From: Pseudogymnoascus destructans
Lineage: Eukaryota > Ascomycota > Leotiomycetes > Thelebolales > Thelebolaceae
DNA length: 64,000 nucleotides
NCBI RefSeq assembly: GCF_001641265.1
Contig: NW_020167534.1
Span: 868,001 to 932,000, forward strand
Reading direction: 5' to 3'
Below, piece after piece: positions 51,802 to 61,707 of this stretch; position 1 is the first letter of the stretch, and each line of letters begins with the position of its first letter. The translations under genes were made by a program, and so were the position numbers. The notes below the pieces were generated by a model. It made no database searches. It was not told the origin of the DNA and was given only the letters and a program-made list of their open reading frames with translations.

Positions 51802-53691
51802 TTAAAAAAGATTTGGATCAATATTGTCAGGCAGTGATTGATCATCACAGCCACCGTCACTTGCATCGTGAATCATGTCGTAGTCCAAGCCTGCAAAGTT
51901 CACGTACCCACTCTCCTCGATGGCTAACAGTCGGTCCGCCTCCTCCTCCTCCTCACGTTTCTTCTGTGTAACATCCGGGTCAATGATTTCTGTACGTAAG
52001 CCAATTGGTGGCTCCGTGTCTGGGTTACTTTTTTGAAATTCATGTAGGTCCTTTTTCCGTGTACGTTCTGCCTTCCGTGCATCGATGCCAGCACGGAGCT
52101 GCATCTTACGCTCAACGTTCACCATGCGTGTTCTCTCTCTTTTCTCCCGTGCTTCTTCTAAAAGTTGCTCCTTTACCTTCTTCTCATAAATCCTTTGCCG
52201 TGCATGTTCAACTGTAATAGCACCGCCTTTTTGAATAGATTTCCGACTTCTAACCTTCCGCTGTCGTTGCTCAGTCATAATAGTAGTAATTTGTACAAGC
52301 TCTGACTGGAACAGCTCAGCCTCTGTTAACTGAGTTTGGATTTCAGTATAAGAAGATGCCCACTTTTGCCGTGACGGTGAACTAAGGATCTTATCAAATG
52401 TTTGACTCCATGTTGAAAGATCATAACTTGCTTGAAATGCGCGTTGTGGTGTTTCTAAAACTTCTGGTTTTGCATATATAGCAACCTTCTCTTGAATCTT
52501 TTCATAGTTAGGTGGCCAAATACCTGCATCTCTAAAAGACTTGATACAGTTACCCTTTGTAAATGTCTGCTTACGGATAGTAGACAAGTCTCTAAAGAAA
52601 GATATAACATTATAATCTGTATCAAAATTCCGGATTGCTTGTTGAATTGCACGTCGGTGCCAATGTTTATATTGTGCAAACACAGTAACATCTAGCGGTT
52701 GTAGAATATGCGTAAGATGAGACGGAAACACATGTAAGTGTATATTGTGTTGATGTGCAAGTATTATAAACTCTGGAACTTCATGTGAGACATGAGAGTC
52801 CATTATTAACAATTTCGTTCTTATAGACGGTGTATGTTGAATAAAATGCTGTAGATATTCCATTGCAAGCTCAGAGTTTGTATATCCGGAATCGGATACT
52901 GCAACTTTCTCATCACCGTGTAGATTGTCATGGTACCAACTTTCCATGTGTAATTTTCCTTGTATAATAAGGAACGGTGGAAGTGCAATGCCAGCAGCTG
53001 AAATTGTCTCTATAACTGTAAGACTTTGTCTGTTCTCTGGAGCTTGTATATAAAGCTATAAATATTAGAATAATATAAAGTAAGATAAGTAGAAACAACT
53101 TACCTCCTTTACTGCAGATGGTACCAACACATGTTCACCGGTGCTCATTCCTACACGGAATCCAACTTCATCAAAGTTGTAGATATCACCTGCAGTAATA
53201 TCTAGTTGATTACACACATCTTTAAGTTCATAAAACCATTCTTTAATAGCTGATACTTCATGAGATGCAACCCGTGCTGCTTCAATTGGCCGGGTTTTTA
53301 TTGTATGGAAGTTGTGTTGTTGTGTCTTAATCCATGTCTGGAACCACCGTTGTGATGGTGGTGCACGTGTTGGAGTTTCTGCTGCATGTAGTTTGCAGAT
53401 GGCACTGAACACCATAGGCTTAGTTGCACCGTACCCATTTTCGTACGAGCGTTGGATGTATCTTTGTATAGCTGTAACTTGTACATCAGACAGTACTCTG
53501 TTCTGGCCTCCGCGTGGCACAGCGGTGCGTTGTGGTGATGCGCGTCATTGTCGTAGTCGTATAGTCCGGAGCGTACTTGGGTTTACTCTGTACATCCGTG
53601 CTACTGTAGCACTCTTCTCTGTTGGGTTTTCATTTAAAAATTCAATGGCATTTAAAAGAGCTTCATTTTTATTTACTTCAACTACCGGCAT
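51802..53691 (-). pseudogene. Transposase of the outer pogo element, one in-frame stop
   Basis: Exons 53104-53691 and 51802-53055, with a 48-bp intron (GTAAGT...TATAG), form a 613-codon frame from ATG 53689-53691. One TGA at 53545-53547 falls in the N-terminal DNA-binding part (after TLRTIRLRQ), where CGA is the likely ancestor. The core has YNFDEVGFRVGM, LLIMDSHVSHE and QPLDVTVFAQ, giving three catalytic Asp. The C-terminal part is a charged coiled coil with an acidic end. A GTG at 53520 is not a credible start, so the gene is probably inactive, or makes an N-terminally truncated protein lacking the helix-turn-helix. Confidence 0.88.
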
Positions 53692-53843
53692 AGTTGTGGT
53701 TGTAGTTGTGCTCGTTGTCGGTCATGTTCATGGTCGGTCGTGTCGCGTCGTGAGTCCGCTCCCGAAGTGTCCCACAATCGCTTTCGCGTCCCAGTTCGCT
53801 TTCGCCAACCGCCTCCAGGCGGTGGTTTGAGAACCAACGATTA

Positions 53844-54609
53844 TGACTTATAAATAGTATAGCAATTTAGCAACTGTTACTGTCACACTTTTAGCGTGTA
53901 ACAGTAACATATTTGGTAAGGCGTACCTAATGCCAAGGTGCCCACTCTGGCCCATGTGCCCAAATAGGAAAGGGGACTGTCACACTGTAACAGAGCCATT
54001 TCTGGCCTAGTAAATTAGTAGTGTATCGTATGTAGTTAGCCATAATCAACAATTTGAACAACATCCTATGCTTGAAATAGGTGAATACTGTATATTACTA
54101 TAATAACTATAGAAGCTAACCCTCACAGCATCTAGCAAATGGCCTGGCTTGCTCTGCGGATAGCAAGCCAACTCTCTAAACAACCAAAAAGAGAGTCTAT
54201 TCAGAGCCCTAGCCCTGGCCTTGACTGGCTTAGCCTGCCCTAGCCCTTAGAGGAACCCCCCCACTACTTGCCCATCCCATCTATAGATTTCCCCTCTCCC
54301 CTAAAGGGCCTAGCCAGCCCCTACCTAGGAGGACGACAATGACGACAATGGTGCTACTAGCACTGCCCCTAGCATCACCCATGGCGGTCAAAACCATATG
54401 ACCACTAAGGACATGCTCTTTGTCATGTGGCTCTACGTCGAGCAGCAGGCTGCATATGGCCACTAGTCTAACTGAGCGTTTTGGAAGCGGATGTTACGAT
54501 GGTCATGGAGGTCATGATGCCAGCCGGGAAAAGTAAGCTAGATTAAATCTAAAGAGAGAAGAAGAAGAAGAAGAAAGGAAGGTGAGGCTATTCCTCGTAA
54601 TATACAGTT
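53844..54609. other. Decayed repeat sequence
   Basis: Between the pogo element and the LTR. One frame near 54390-54480 reads KDMLFVMWLYVEQQAAYGH with TAG codons, resembling a Myb/SANT-like segment, but it is too short to name. Many TAG triplets suggest old RIP damage. Confidence 0.35.
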
Positions 54610-54614
54610 GTCCG

Positions 54615-54987
54615 CTGTAAGGACACAGGGCACCCAGCTCACAGTAATAGCATATGAGAGTGCGAGTCGGAGGCTAAATGGATGCTATCCTATAGGTCTA
54701 CTACGAAGGATACAAAAAAGATGAAGGGGGAACCCCGTTGAGTCTGTTTCCTTAAGTACCCGAAATGGGCCCGACTCGGTTATCCCAACCCTAGCCCTGA
54801 ACCTTCCACTGCAACAGGTCTGCATCGACCCTGAACCCTACACCCTTTCAGTCCCCCACTATAGTGTAACTCGCTATGTGCTCCTCTACTGGTTCGAAAC
54901 CACACCGAGTCGGATTTCATGCTTGTAGTGACCGTAACAGCTCTGATGCAGGTTCTTCGAGTATCTAGGTAAGGAGGCATCCTTACA
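54615..54987 (-). repeat. Solo LTR of the second family, copy B, with TSD TCCGC
   Basis: 373 bp, the inverted counterpart of 13070-13441 (ends tgtaaggaca... and ...ggcatccttaca). Flanked by tccgc at 54610-54614 and 54988-54992. No internal sequence of its own element remains. Confidence 0.85.
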
Positions 54988-54992
54988 TCCGC

Positions 54993-55450
54993 TTAGCGGT
55001 TATAGCCTTGGTGGCTAAGGCTGCACCTGTAATAACCGTAATAAGCTGTGAGCTATAATCGTAACAGCAGACCAAGGCAAAGAGCACCAAATGCTTAGCT
55101 AGGCTGTAGCTAAGCTTGTCCGCGAGCATAGGGCGTATATCGCCAAGCTTGATAGCAGTGAGCAAGACGCCTAGTCATCTATGACAGATGCTCTAGACAC
55201 CTAGATCACCATGCTTGATGCTCAAGAGGAGGTCAAGCAAGCTTGGCAAGAGGCGTAGGGCACTGCTGATGCAGAGACAACTACATCAGCAGCCTAGTAG
55301 CAGGCCTCTCTTGCGCTCTAGACAGACAAGAAGCAGCTCTTAAGAGCTGCTTCTCGTGCCTGCTAGCAAGAGGACGAGGAGGCTAAGAGCAGCATTGCCC
55401 CTAAGACCCCTGTAATGGTGGGTGCACCAGATGTGAGAATCTAGCCACCC
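54993..55450 (+). pseudogene. gag-like coiled-coil remnant with many CAG-to-TAG stops
   Basis: The plus-strand frame reads MTDALDT*ITMLDAQEEVKQAW*-type sequence, then TDKKQLLRAASRAC and KSSIAPKTPVMVGAPDVRI, a layout seen in N-terminal parts of fungal gypsy Gag. At least seven in-frame TAG codons stand where Gln CAG is expected. The solo LTR at 54615-54987 is inserted at its left edge. Confidence 0.5.
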
Positions 55451-55583
55451 AAGGAAGGGATGATTTTACTAAAACAACACACTGTCTTAGGAAACAGAGC
55501 CAAAGGGTTGTAGCTTAGACTATTACACAATGCAGCAATCAGGTGTGTGATGTAGTGAAGTGGTTTAGACAAGTTGTAACAAA

Positions 55584-55951
55584 TGTTGAGTCTGAGAACT
55601 CAGGGGTAAGTCAGAGGTTAGCACCTCACTGACTTTTCAGAAACAAAGAATAACAAGATCAATGCTTGAAAGCTTAGAAAAGACGTAGAAGTATGTGCTA
55701 GTCGATTTTCTGTATTGTCTCTTGCCCTTTCTTAAGGAAAGGGCAATCCTATTTATGCTAAAGGAGTGTAGTTCTCTCATTTTCCAAGACTTTCCATGAC
55801 TAACCAGGCAACTGTATTAGAAATCAAGTGCGACCCACAACTAGCTTGCTAATCATGTAGTGAACGTAAGAGAATCCCATAGAACCATCTCCTAGGTTCC
55901 TAGCCTATAGAAGTGAAAATGAGGTCCAAGGTCAGAGTACCCCTATCAACA
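55584..55951. repeat. Candidate LTR with TGTTGA/TCAACA ends
   Basis: 368 bp from tgttgagtctgag to cccctatcaaca. It contains a perfect hairpin gccctttc-ttaag-gaaagggc (55724-55744) followed by a TATA-like cctatttatg. The ends are typical of copia-type LTRs. No target duplication was found and no second copy is in the window, so this rests on the ends alone. Confidence 0.35.
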
Positions 55952-56010
55952 GATTATGTCATAACTTAACCAATCTTGTGGGTAACTAAGGAGCGATAAT
56001 GTATAATGAA

Positions 56011-56397
56011 TCATAGAGGGTTGCAGAAGCTTCTAGAGCTATCGTTCATGTTCATCTGCATGTTCTTAACTCGTAACTCCTTTGAAGTATCTGTCACTTG
56101 GTGTAAATCTGTCAAGTGCTTTGCTGGAGCAGCTGTACCACCTGACCCTTTGTATTGTTTAGTACAATATAAGCATTGCCAAATGCACTTGTTAGCATCC
56201 TCTATTAATGAAGGGCTTTTATTGTGTTGCCAAACCCATGAGGTTCGTACTCGTTGGGTTGTTGATGAAATTGAAGGTACTATAGTACTATCAAGATCTA
56301 GTTGTGAGGACTGTAACTGGAAAACATCGGCATTGTCTTGGAAGCTGCTAGTATTAAGAGAAGATAAATTACTAGAATCTGCATTTGTTGAAGCCAT
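56011..56397 (-). pseudogene. hAT transposase N-terminal fragment with BED zinc finger, copy 1
   Basis: 128 residues; after a Ser/Asn-rich start, RVRTSWVWQHN... IWQCLYCTKQYKG... AKHLTDLHQ shows the BED pattern (aromatic, CX2C, HX4H). BED fingers bind the ends of hAT elements. The reading stops at 56011 without any catalytic region. Confidence 0.65.
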
Positions 56398-56689
56398 AGT
56401 ACTACTATATAATAGTAATAGTACTACGCGTGCAGAGTTTTCAACGGCACTTATCTACTAGCTTCATAGCTATATTTAACATCATTATCATCACGTGTAT
56501 TATAATAAGCGATATTGTTTATATTGTTTATATTGGCAATATAATGTGGGGCATATCATATTGCCAAGGAATGAAGGAAGGCCATATCATATTGCCAAGC
56601 ATATTGTTTATATTGCCAAGACCCGTATTGCGATATATATTGCAATATACTGCCAAGAACCAATATACTACTGGCAACACTGCTCATTG
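56398..56689. repeat. ATATTGCC-rich repeat, probable end of a DNA transposon
   Basis: Repeated words ttatattg, ggcaatat and catattgccaag in both orientations (56505-56670). Similar words occur at 49600-49735. No coding sequence. It separates two hAT N-terminal fragments. Confidence 0.4.
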
Positions 56690-57104
56690 TGCTTGTCCCT
56701 GCACCCTTCACACTTGGGTGACTGAGTATTCTGGACCATTTTCGGCAAACAACAATTGGCTCTCCAGTTGATTTCCGAGCACCTTGGTCGTAGTCTCTCC
56801 ACACATTAGAAGTCCGAGTTGTTGACCCCCAATTAATTTGCTTATCAGTACTTAGGAATAGATTTGGTTGCTCTTTATACCAGGACTGATGATGCCACCA
56901 GTCATTGAATAGTTCTGCTTTTTAAGGCATCCACTTTAGCACATTAAGACCTTGGATCGTTATTAAACTATCCCATTGGTTGTTAGGTGGTTGAGAGGAC
57001 TCAATCTCAGGTGTTCTGTTGCTTGATTGAGGATCATTGAGAGAAAATACGTCACTATAGATATGTGTATGTATTGGTGAACTTAAAGATCGGTTATAAG
57101 ACAT
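56690..57104 (-). pseudogene. hAT transposase N-terminal fragment with BED finger, copy 2
   Basis: From MSYNRSLSSPIHTH the frame passes one TAA (after LKWMP, where CAA fits) into AELFNDWWHHQSWYKEQPN, then RTSNVWRDYDQGARKSTGE and VCRKWSRILSHPSVKGAGTS, a BED-like finger with its second cysteine changed to Trp. It ends at the ATATTG repeat. Confidence 0.55.
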
Positions 57105-57385
57105 GATATTTGAATATATCACAATTACATTATTTCAAAGAAAATAAAATAACTGAATATTTCTCAAGGAATATATCTATTTTATACGTACCTCTCTATT
57201 CACTTGAATTTACCTCTTTAGAAAATTTTATATTGCTTGTGGAGTATATTTTAATAGTAGGTTTCAGTAATATGGGCCTTTAAGAATAAGAGCCAATTAT
57301 AGTAATATTTATAGTAAGCTAGGGAACTATAGTGTCAGAAGTAATGGATTGAGCTACCTAGACTATTCTAGAAGTAGCACCAGAT
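57105..57385. other. AT-rich flank with one copy of the intron motif
   Basis: 57297-57319 reads ttatagtaat-at-ttatagtaagc, the motif shared by the introns of the two genes on the right, here outside any recognised intron. No gene supported. Confidence 0.45.
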
Positions 57386-58480
57386 CTACATATTGTAAAA
57401 TTTAGCAAGAAGTTCCTCGGATTCCTTTGTAGGAGGTAACAGTGTCAACTTCTTGTCAGACGGCAAAATCCACTTGAAATCAGCTGGCTCAACTTTCTCA
57501 CCCAACATCTGCCACGCTCTATAAGCACCTTGAGCATCAGTATCCAAATCAAAACCGTGTTGAGAAGCATTGTATCCATCTGGATACCAGTCCCTAGGGC
57601 CTGGAAGATTGGCAGTGTCCCCATCCAGATTCCATGTGGTGAAATTCCTCCATACAGCTATTTCCGTCTTGGTGAAAAAAAGGTGTGGTGGGAGTGTGTT
57701 GTAGTAGGTGCTATACATGTTAGCTGATTACTATAAGTATTACTATAATCACTCACCTGGTAGATGGATCAATAGCTGGAGGCAGCTTCTTCAGAAAATC
57801 TGGGTCACAACCAATCTGCTTCATAAGCTGCAGAGTAGACCGGTAGGCAGTTCTCCATTTGCGGCGCCAAATCGAAAATCCCAATTGATCCACTCTCTGG
57901 ATTATATTAGTGGAGTTCCCAAGGGTAGAGTTCTTGTCCATACCTGAGCTGTTCCATCCGCCTGTGCCTCAATCTTCTGTTGTACTTTCTCCATCTCAAT
58001 ATCGTTGACTCCATTTGCCTTCTCATCCTCCCTCCACATGGCCTCTTGAATGGCTTCATCATCCTCACCCTCAGTTTCCCAAGCTGCATTATTGTCATCT
58101 CAGAGAGCATATGCTCCACCTCCTTCCCCAATCCCAAGTTGTTGTTGGATAACGGTCGCATGGGTTCCATTGCGCGTGCTAGATCTGGGTTACTATACTT
58201 ATTACTATAAAGAGTGTAGGAACTCTTACCGTTTGAGGTTCACTTTGGCCTTCTTGGCCTCAATTCGCTGTTCTTGGGCTTCCTTGGTGATATTCTTGAA
58301 TGCTTCAGTCTTCCGAAGAGTTCGCACAGCATATGAAACCGCTGCGGCATCAGCTCTCTTTGCATTATCGACCTTCAGATCGGTTTCCGTCATCCCATCA
58401 CGCCGTGTCTGAACTCGCTTTGTAAACAGGTTGTTGGACTTCTCCCCGTCAGCCTTTCATTTCCTGACCATTATGGCATG
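57386..58480 (-). pseudogene. Unknown spliced gene, divergent partner of the H3-like gene
   Basis: Coding-like exons 58230-58480, 57944-58184, 57757-57896 and 57386-57710 are joined by 45-47-bp GT-AG introns in consistent phase; another exon with a 55-bp intron lies upstream (58481-58535). The protein is basic and helical at the start (RVQTRRDGMTETDLK, EAQEQRIEAKKAKVNLK), acidic in the middle (ETEGEDDEAIQEAMWRED), then VDQLGFSIWRRKWRTAYRS, FTKTEIAVWRNFTTWNLDGD and a C-terminus ending AKFYNM. Two in-frame TGA codons occur (near 58460, after MVRK, and near 58106, after GGGAYAL), so it is probably dead or mis-assembled. The consistent splicing shows it was once translated. Family not recognised. 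Confidence 0.55.
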
Positions 58481-58890
58481 CTGTGGTTACTATAATGATT
58501 ACTATAAAGTAAACAGAGAGGATGGGTAGACTTACCTTAGTAGAGCTGGTTGACTGTTGTATTGAAGAAGGAAGGAGGTGGCGGTAGGGATGGTGGTGTT
58601 GAAGAAGAAGGTTGAAGGAGAAGGTTGAAGGAGAAGGTTGAAGGAGAAGGTTGAAGAAGAGGGTTGAAGAATAAGGTTATTGTGTGGTAAAACGCGTCAA
58701 TGGGGTCCCTTACTATTGTTGTTGTGGGAGAATTCACTTATTATGCCTACTACCACACAAAAAGTGAAGCTCAAGACATTTCGCTAAGCGAGCCAGCTAT
58801 TCACCTAGAGCTCAACACCCACCCAAATTTGTTTTTGAACCTCCCTCAACCCTTCTGTTATTATATGACAGGCTACTAACAAGCAGACTG
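58481..58890. promoter_or_regulatory. Divergent promoter region with a 13-bp tandem repeat
   Basis: Lies between the two divergent genes and includes the first intron of the left gene. aaggttgaaggag is repeated five times at 58608-58672. A probable 5' non-coding exon of the right gene ends at 58890 (donor gtaagt). Confidence 0.45.
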
Positions 58891-58954
58891 GTAAGTGAAC
58901 TGCTCTATCCTCTTATATTATAGTAATACTTATATAACACCTCTTCAGGGTACC

Positions 58955-59698
58955 ATGGACGATGAGCCCTACGACGACGCAGACCCTGTGACTTCAAGTT
59001 CAGATTCTGAAACTGAAGATGGTATTAGGGCCCCACACATAGGTCCAAAGTTCCTACGCTCTAGCCAACGTCAACAACAACTTCTGTCCCCTCTAGCAAC
59101 CCAGCCCAAGGCTCCCCGAGGCCCAATCCCAACACTTGCACCAGGCCAAGTACTGAGTCAGAAAGTACCCAAGCTATCCAGCATGGCTTGCCAGAAGCAA
59201 GCTCGCGCGACTACTGCCAGGAAAGCCCTGAGGAAGGCACCAGTTGGTGGGAAGACTGGTGGGAAGACTGTTCTGAAGCCGAAGCGTCGTTTCAAGCCAG
59301 GAGGTAGGTTGATTACTATAATTATTACTATAAAGCTCTTACTGACCTCAATTAGTCGTTGCTCTCCGACAGATCAAGCAGTATCAGAAAACAACAGAGC
59401 CCCTCATTCCGCGTGCGCCATTCGTTCGACTTATTAAGAGATAATGGTTGACCTCAATTCACCGTATCGAATCCAAGCAAGCGCAGTTTCTGCACTGCAA
59501 GAAGCAGCCGAGACCACTTTAGTCAAGGAATTCGAGAGTAAGTAAACCTCCATTTTACAGTAATCATTATAGTAATCAATCATTACAGTGACCCAGCTGG
59601 CTGCAATCCACGCAAAGCGTGTCACTATCCAGCAGAAGGACATGAAACTGGTGCAGTTGATGAGACTCCACATGACAGGGTACCGGTTCCCAGGGTAG
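58955..59698 (+). pseudogene. Histone H3-like variant with long N-terminal extension, one frameshift
   Basis: Exons 58955-59303, 59356-59537 and 59589-59698, plus a probable non-coding first exon ending 58890. About 90 residues of acidic and Ser/Pro-rich extension precede an H3-like tail (RATTARKALRKAPVGGKT... RRFKPG). The histone fold follows: VVALRQIKQYQKTTEPLI (alpha N), PRAPFVRLIK (alpha 1), RIQASAVSALQEAAET (alpha 2) and AAIHAKRVTIQQKDMKLV (alpha 3). Loop 1 has the canonical H3 length, not the longer CENP-A loop; Cys110 is Ala, and the C-terminus ends MTGYRFPG. One base is missing near 59436-59441, so LIK continues only in another frame (IMVDLNSPY). This is either a recent pseudogene or an assembly error. 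Role unknown. Confidence 0.7.
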
Positions 59699-59929
59699 CT
59701 ACTTTGAGAGAGGAAGGGAGAAACTAGTACTGGGGGAGTTAGATACCAAATGAAGTCTTTTACCACACTAAATAATCTGTCTGTGAAGCTATTGTAGATT
59801 TTAATATACTGGCGCACGTGCCATATTGCACGTGTTGGGTTGCCAAGGAACCGTTGGGGGACCACACCGGTCTGGTCTGAAAATCTTCAGAACCGACAGT
59901 TCCGAACCGACGGTCCCCCATGACGCACA
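59699..59929. repeat. Intergenic sequence with a small inverted repeat
   Basis: gggggacc at 59856-59863 and ggtccccc at 59912-59919 bound 64 bp rich in ccgac/ccgaac words, possibly a miniature element. Otherwise nothing is seen. Confidence 0.3.
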
Positions 59930-60262
59930 CTAGCTGCATTCAAGGGGGAAAAGGGAACTGAGGGGCCCGGGCTCAGGGGACTCTTCTTTGACGATACTTG
60001 TGTGGCCCAAAAGTTTCCACAGGGTCTGTGCACAACAGCCAATTAGATTGTAGGAATCTACCAAGCACCATGTACTTGTACCCGAGTACACGCGTAGAAA
60101 ATGTACACGTGTAGAATATGAGAGTGAATGAAGCAATGAAGTAATGCTCAACAATGGCTGAAATCTCAATACCACTACGTGCTGCAATTATTACCTTGCG
60201 TGTATACATGAACGCATCATATGGAGAAATTGAAAAGAAGCTTGGAATCTCAGCTGACTCTA

Positions 60263-61707
60263 CGGAGGTGTTGTTCATAAGTTTTGTGAGTGGGTCATGA
60301 GATGACCGGGGGTTGGGCATGGGTTGGAGCATGGGTACGCGTAGGCTTGTTTGTACCTTTTTAACGCGTCAAAATTCCTACTATTGTATTTTATATGTAG
60401 GAAATTCATACTCTTTCAATAACTACAATGCCTCATCTTACTCGCGATGAGTGGCTTCGTTGCGCACTACTACGCTCCCTAGATTGGGAGTTCCAAAAAA
60501 TTGCAGCCTATATTGGCTGCACGGAACGGCAGGCTTGGTATGCTTGCCAGGGCCCTCCAACCCCGAAGAAGCGTTCGGGTAGGCCACTTATCCTATCCGA
60601 TGAGCAAGTTCAAGAGGTTATTGAGTTTATAGCCTCGTCTCGCACGAATAGGCATATGCCATATACAAATATAATACGCATTCTTAATATTCCATGCTCA
60701 CGGCTTGTCCTAACCCGCGCTCTGTCTGTGAGAGGCTATAATCGACGTAAGTATCCCTCTCTACTTTACTACTATATAGACTAATAATTATTAAGGGATT
60801 GCTATGCGGAAGCCTATTATCTCAGAGACAAATCACAAAAGCGACTTTCATGGGCTATTGAACATAAGGATTGGGTACGGAATGATTGGAATAGGATACT
60901 TTGGACTGACGAGACGTGGGTAACGGGAGGCCGCCATACTCGTACATGGGTTACTCGAAAAGCAGGGGAAATGTGGGATGATACATGTGTTGTAGATAGA
61001 GTACAACGGAGAAGGTAAGAGACTCCTATTTACTATAGGATTTACTAACAATCCCTAGAGGTTGGATGTTCTGGGGCTGCTTCTCAGGTGGTCTTGGAAA
61101 GGGTCCTATACTATTTTGGGAGAAGGAATATGGGAAAATAGGAGCTGAGTCCTATATGGCTCATACTGTCCCTCTAATCCACGGCTGGCTACGCCTATAC
61201 CCAGGCCTTACATTGATGCAAGATGGAGCTCCAGGTCATAGAGCAGGTGCAACATATGAAGAGTTGAGATCCCGTGGTATTTGCCCTATAGAATGGCCCC
61301 CGTATTCACCAGATCTCAACCCAATTGAACGGGTGTGGCATATTATGAAGAATTATCTACAAGATAATCATCCAGAACATATGTCCTACGACCAGCTCCG
61401 TGTAGCTGTTAAGGAAGCATGGGAGCAAGTTGGAGAAGCTGAGCTTAATGCTCTCCTTAATAGTATGCCTACACGTATGGCAGCAGTAATTGCTGCAAAT
61501 GGTATGCACACAGAGTACTAGGCTTATAGTATAGTTTTATATAGGGGTTTAGGTATCTACTCTACTCATTATTCTACAGAATTGATTGCTCTCACACTCA
61601 AGTGTTCGTGACGCGTGAGAATCGGTACTTTGGCCAGAATTGCCAAACCAGCCTACGCAGGGGGCCCTAGCCCGACCCACTCACAAAACTTATGAACAAC
61701 ACCTCCG
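60263..61707 (+). mobile_element. Tc1-type element nested in the mariner element
   Basis: 1445 bp; 34-bp perfect inverted ends cggaggtgttgttcataag..., TA at 60261-60262 and 61708-61709. It carries a transposase with two introns. Confidence 0.92.
60428..61521 (+). pseudogene. Tc1-type transposase, 3 exons, single 1-bp deletion
   Basis: Exons 60428-60746, 60796-61014 and 61059-61521, introns of 49 and 44 bp (the second with a tactaac branch site). The N-terminal part has a helix-turn-helix (FQKIAAYIGCTERQAWYAC) and a basic linker; the core shows ILWTDETW, LMQDGAPGH and YSPDLNPIERVW, the D-D-34E triad. In exon 2 the frame breaks at an A run near 60838 (cacaaaagcg), where one more A would join ETNHK to RLSWAIEHKDW; exon length is off by exactly one base. 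Otherwise well kept, so either newly dead or a sequencing error. Confidence 0.87.

Larger units (their letters stand above)
49753..53841 (-). mobile_element. Outer pogo-type element with 129-bp terminal inverted repeats
   Basis: 49753-49881 and 53713-53841 are inverted copies with three mismatches, beginning atcgttggttctcaaacc. TA flanks both ends (49751-49752 and 53842-53843). It encodes a transposase on the minus strand and hosts a second complete pogo element (49910-51786) in its 3' non-coding part. Without the insertion it is about 2.2 kb. Confidence 0.93.

Noticed and set aside
58955..59698. Calling the H3-like gene the centromeric CENP-A
   Set aside because: Loop 1 has canonical H3 length and the sequence keeps HAKRVTI; without a search, CENP-A identity is not supported.
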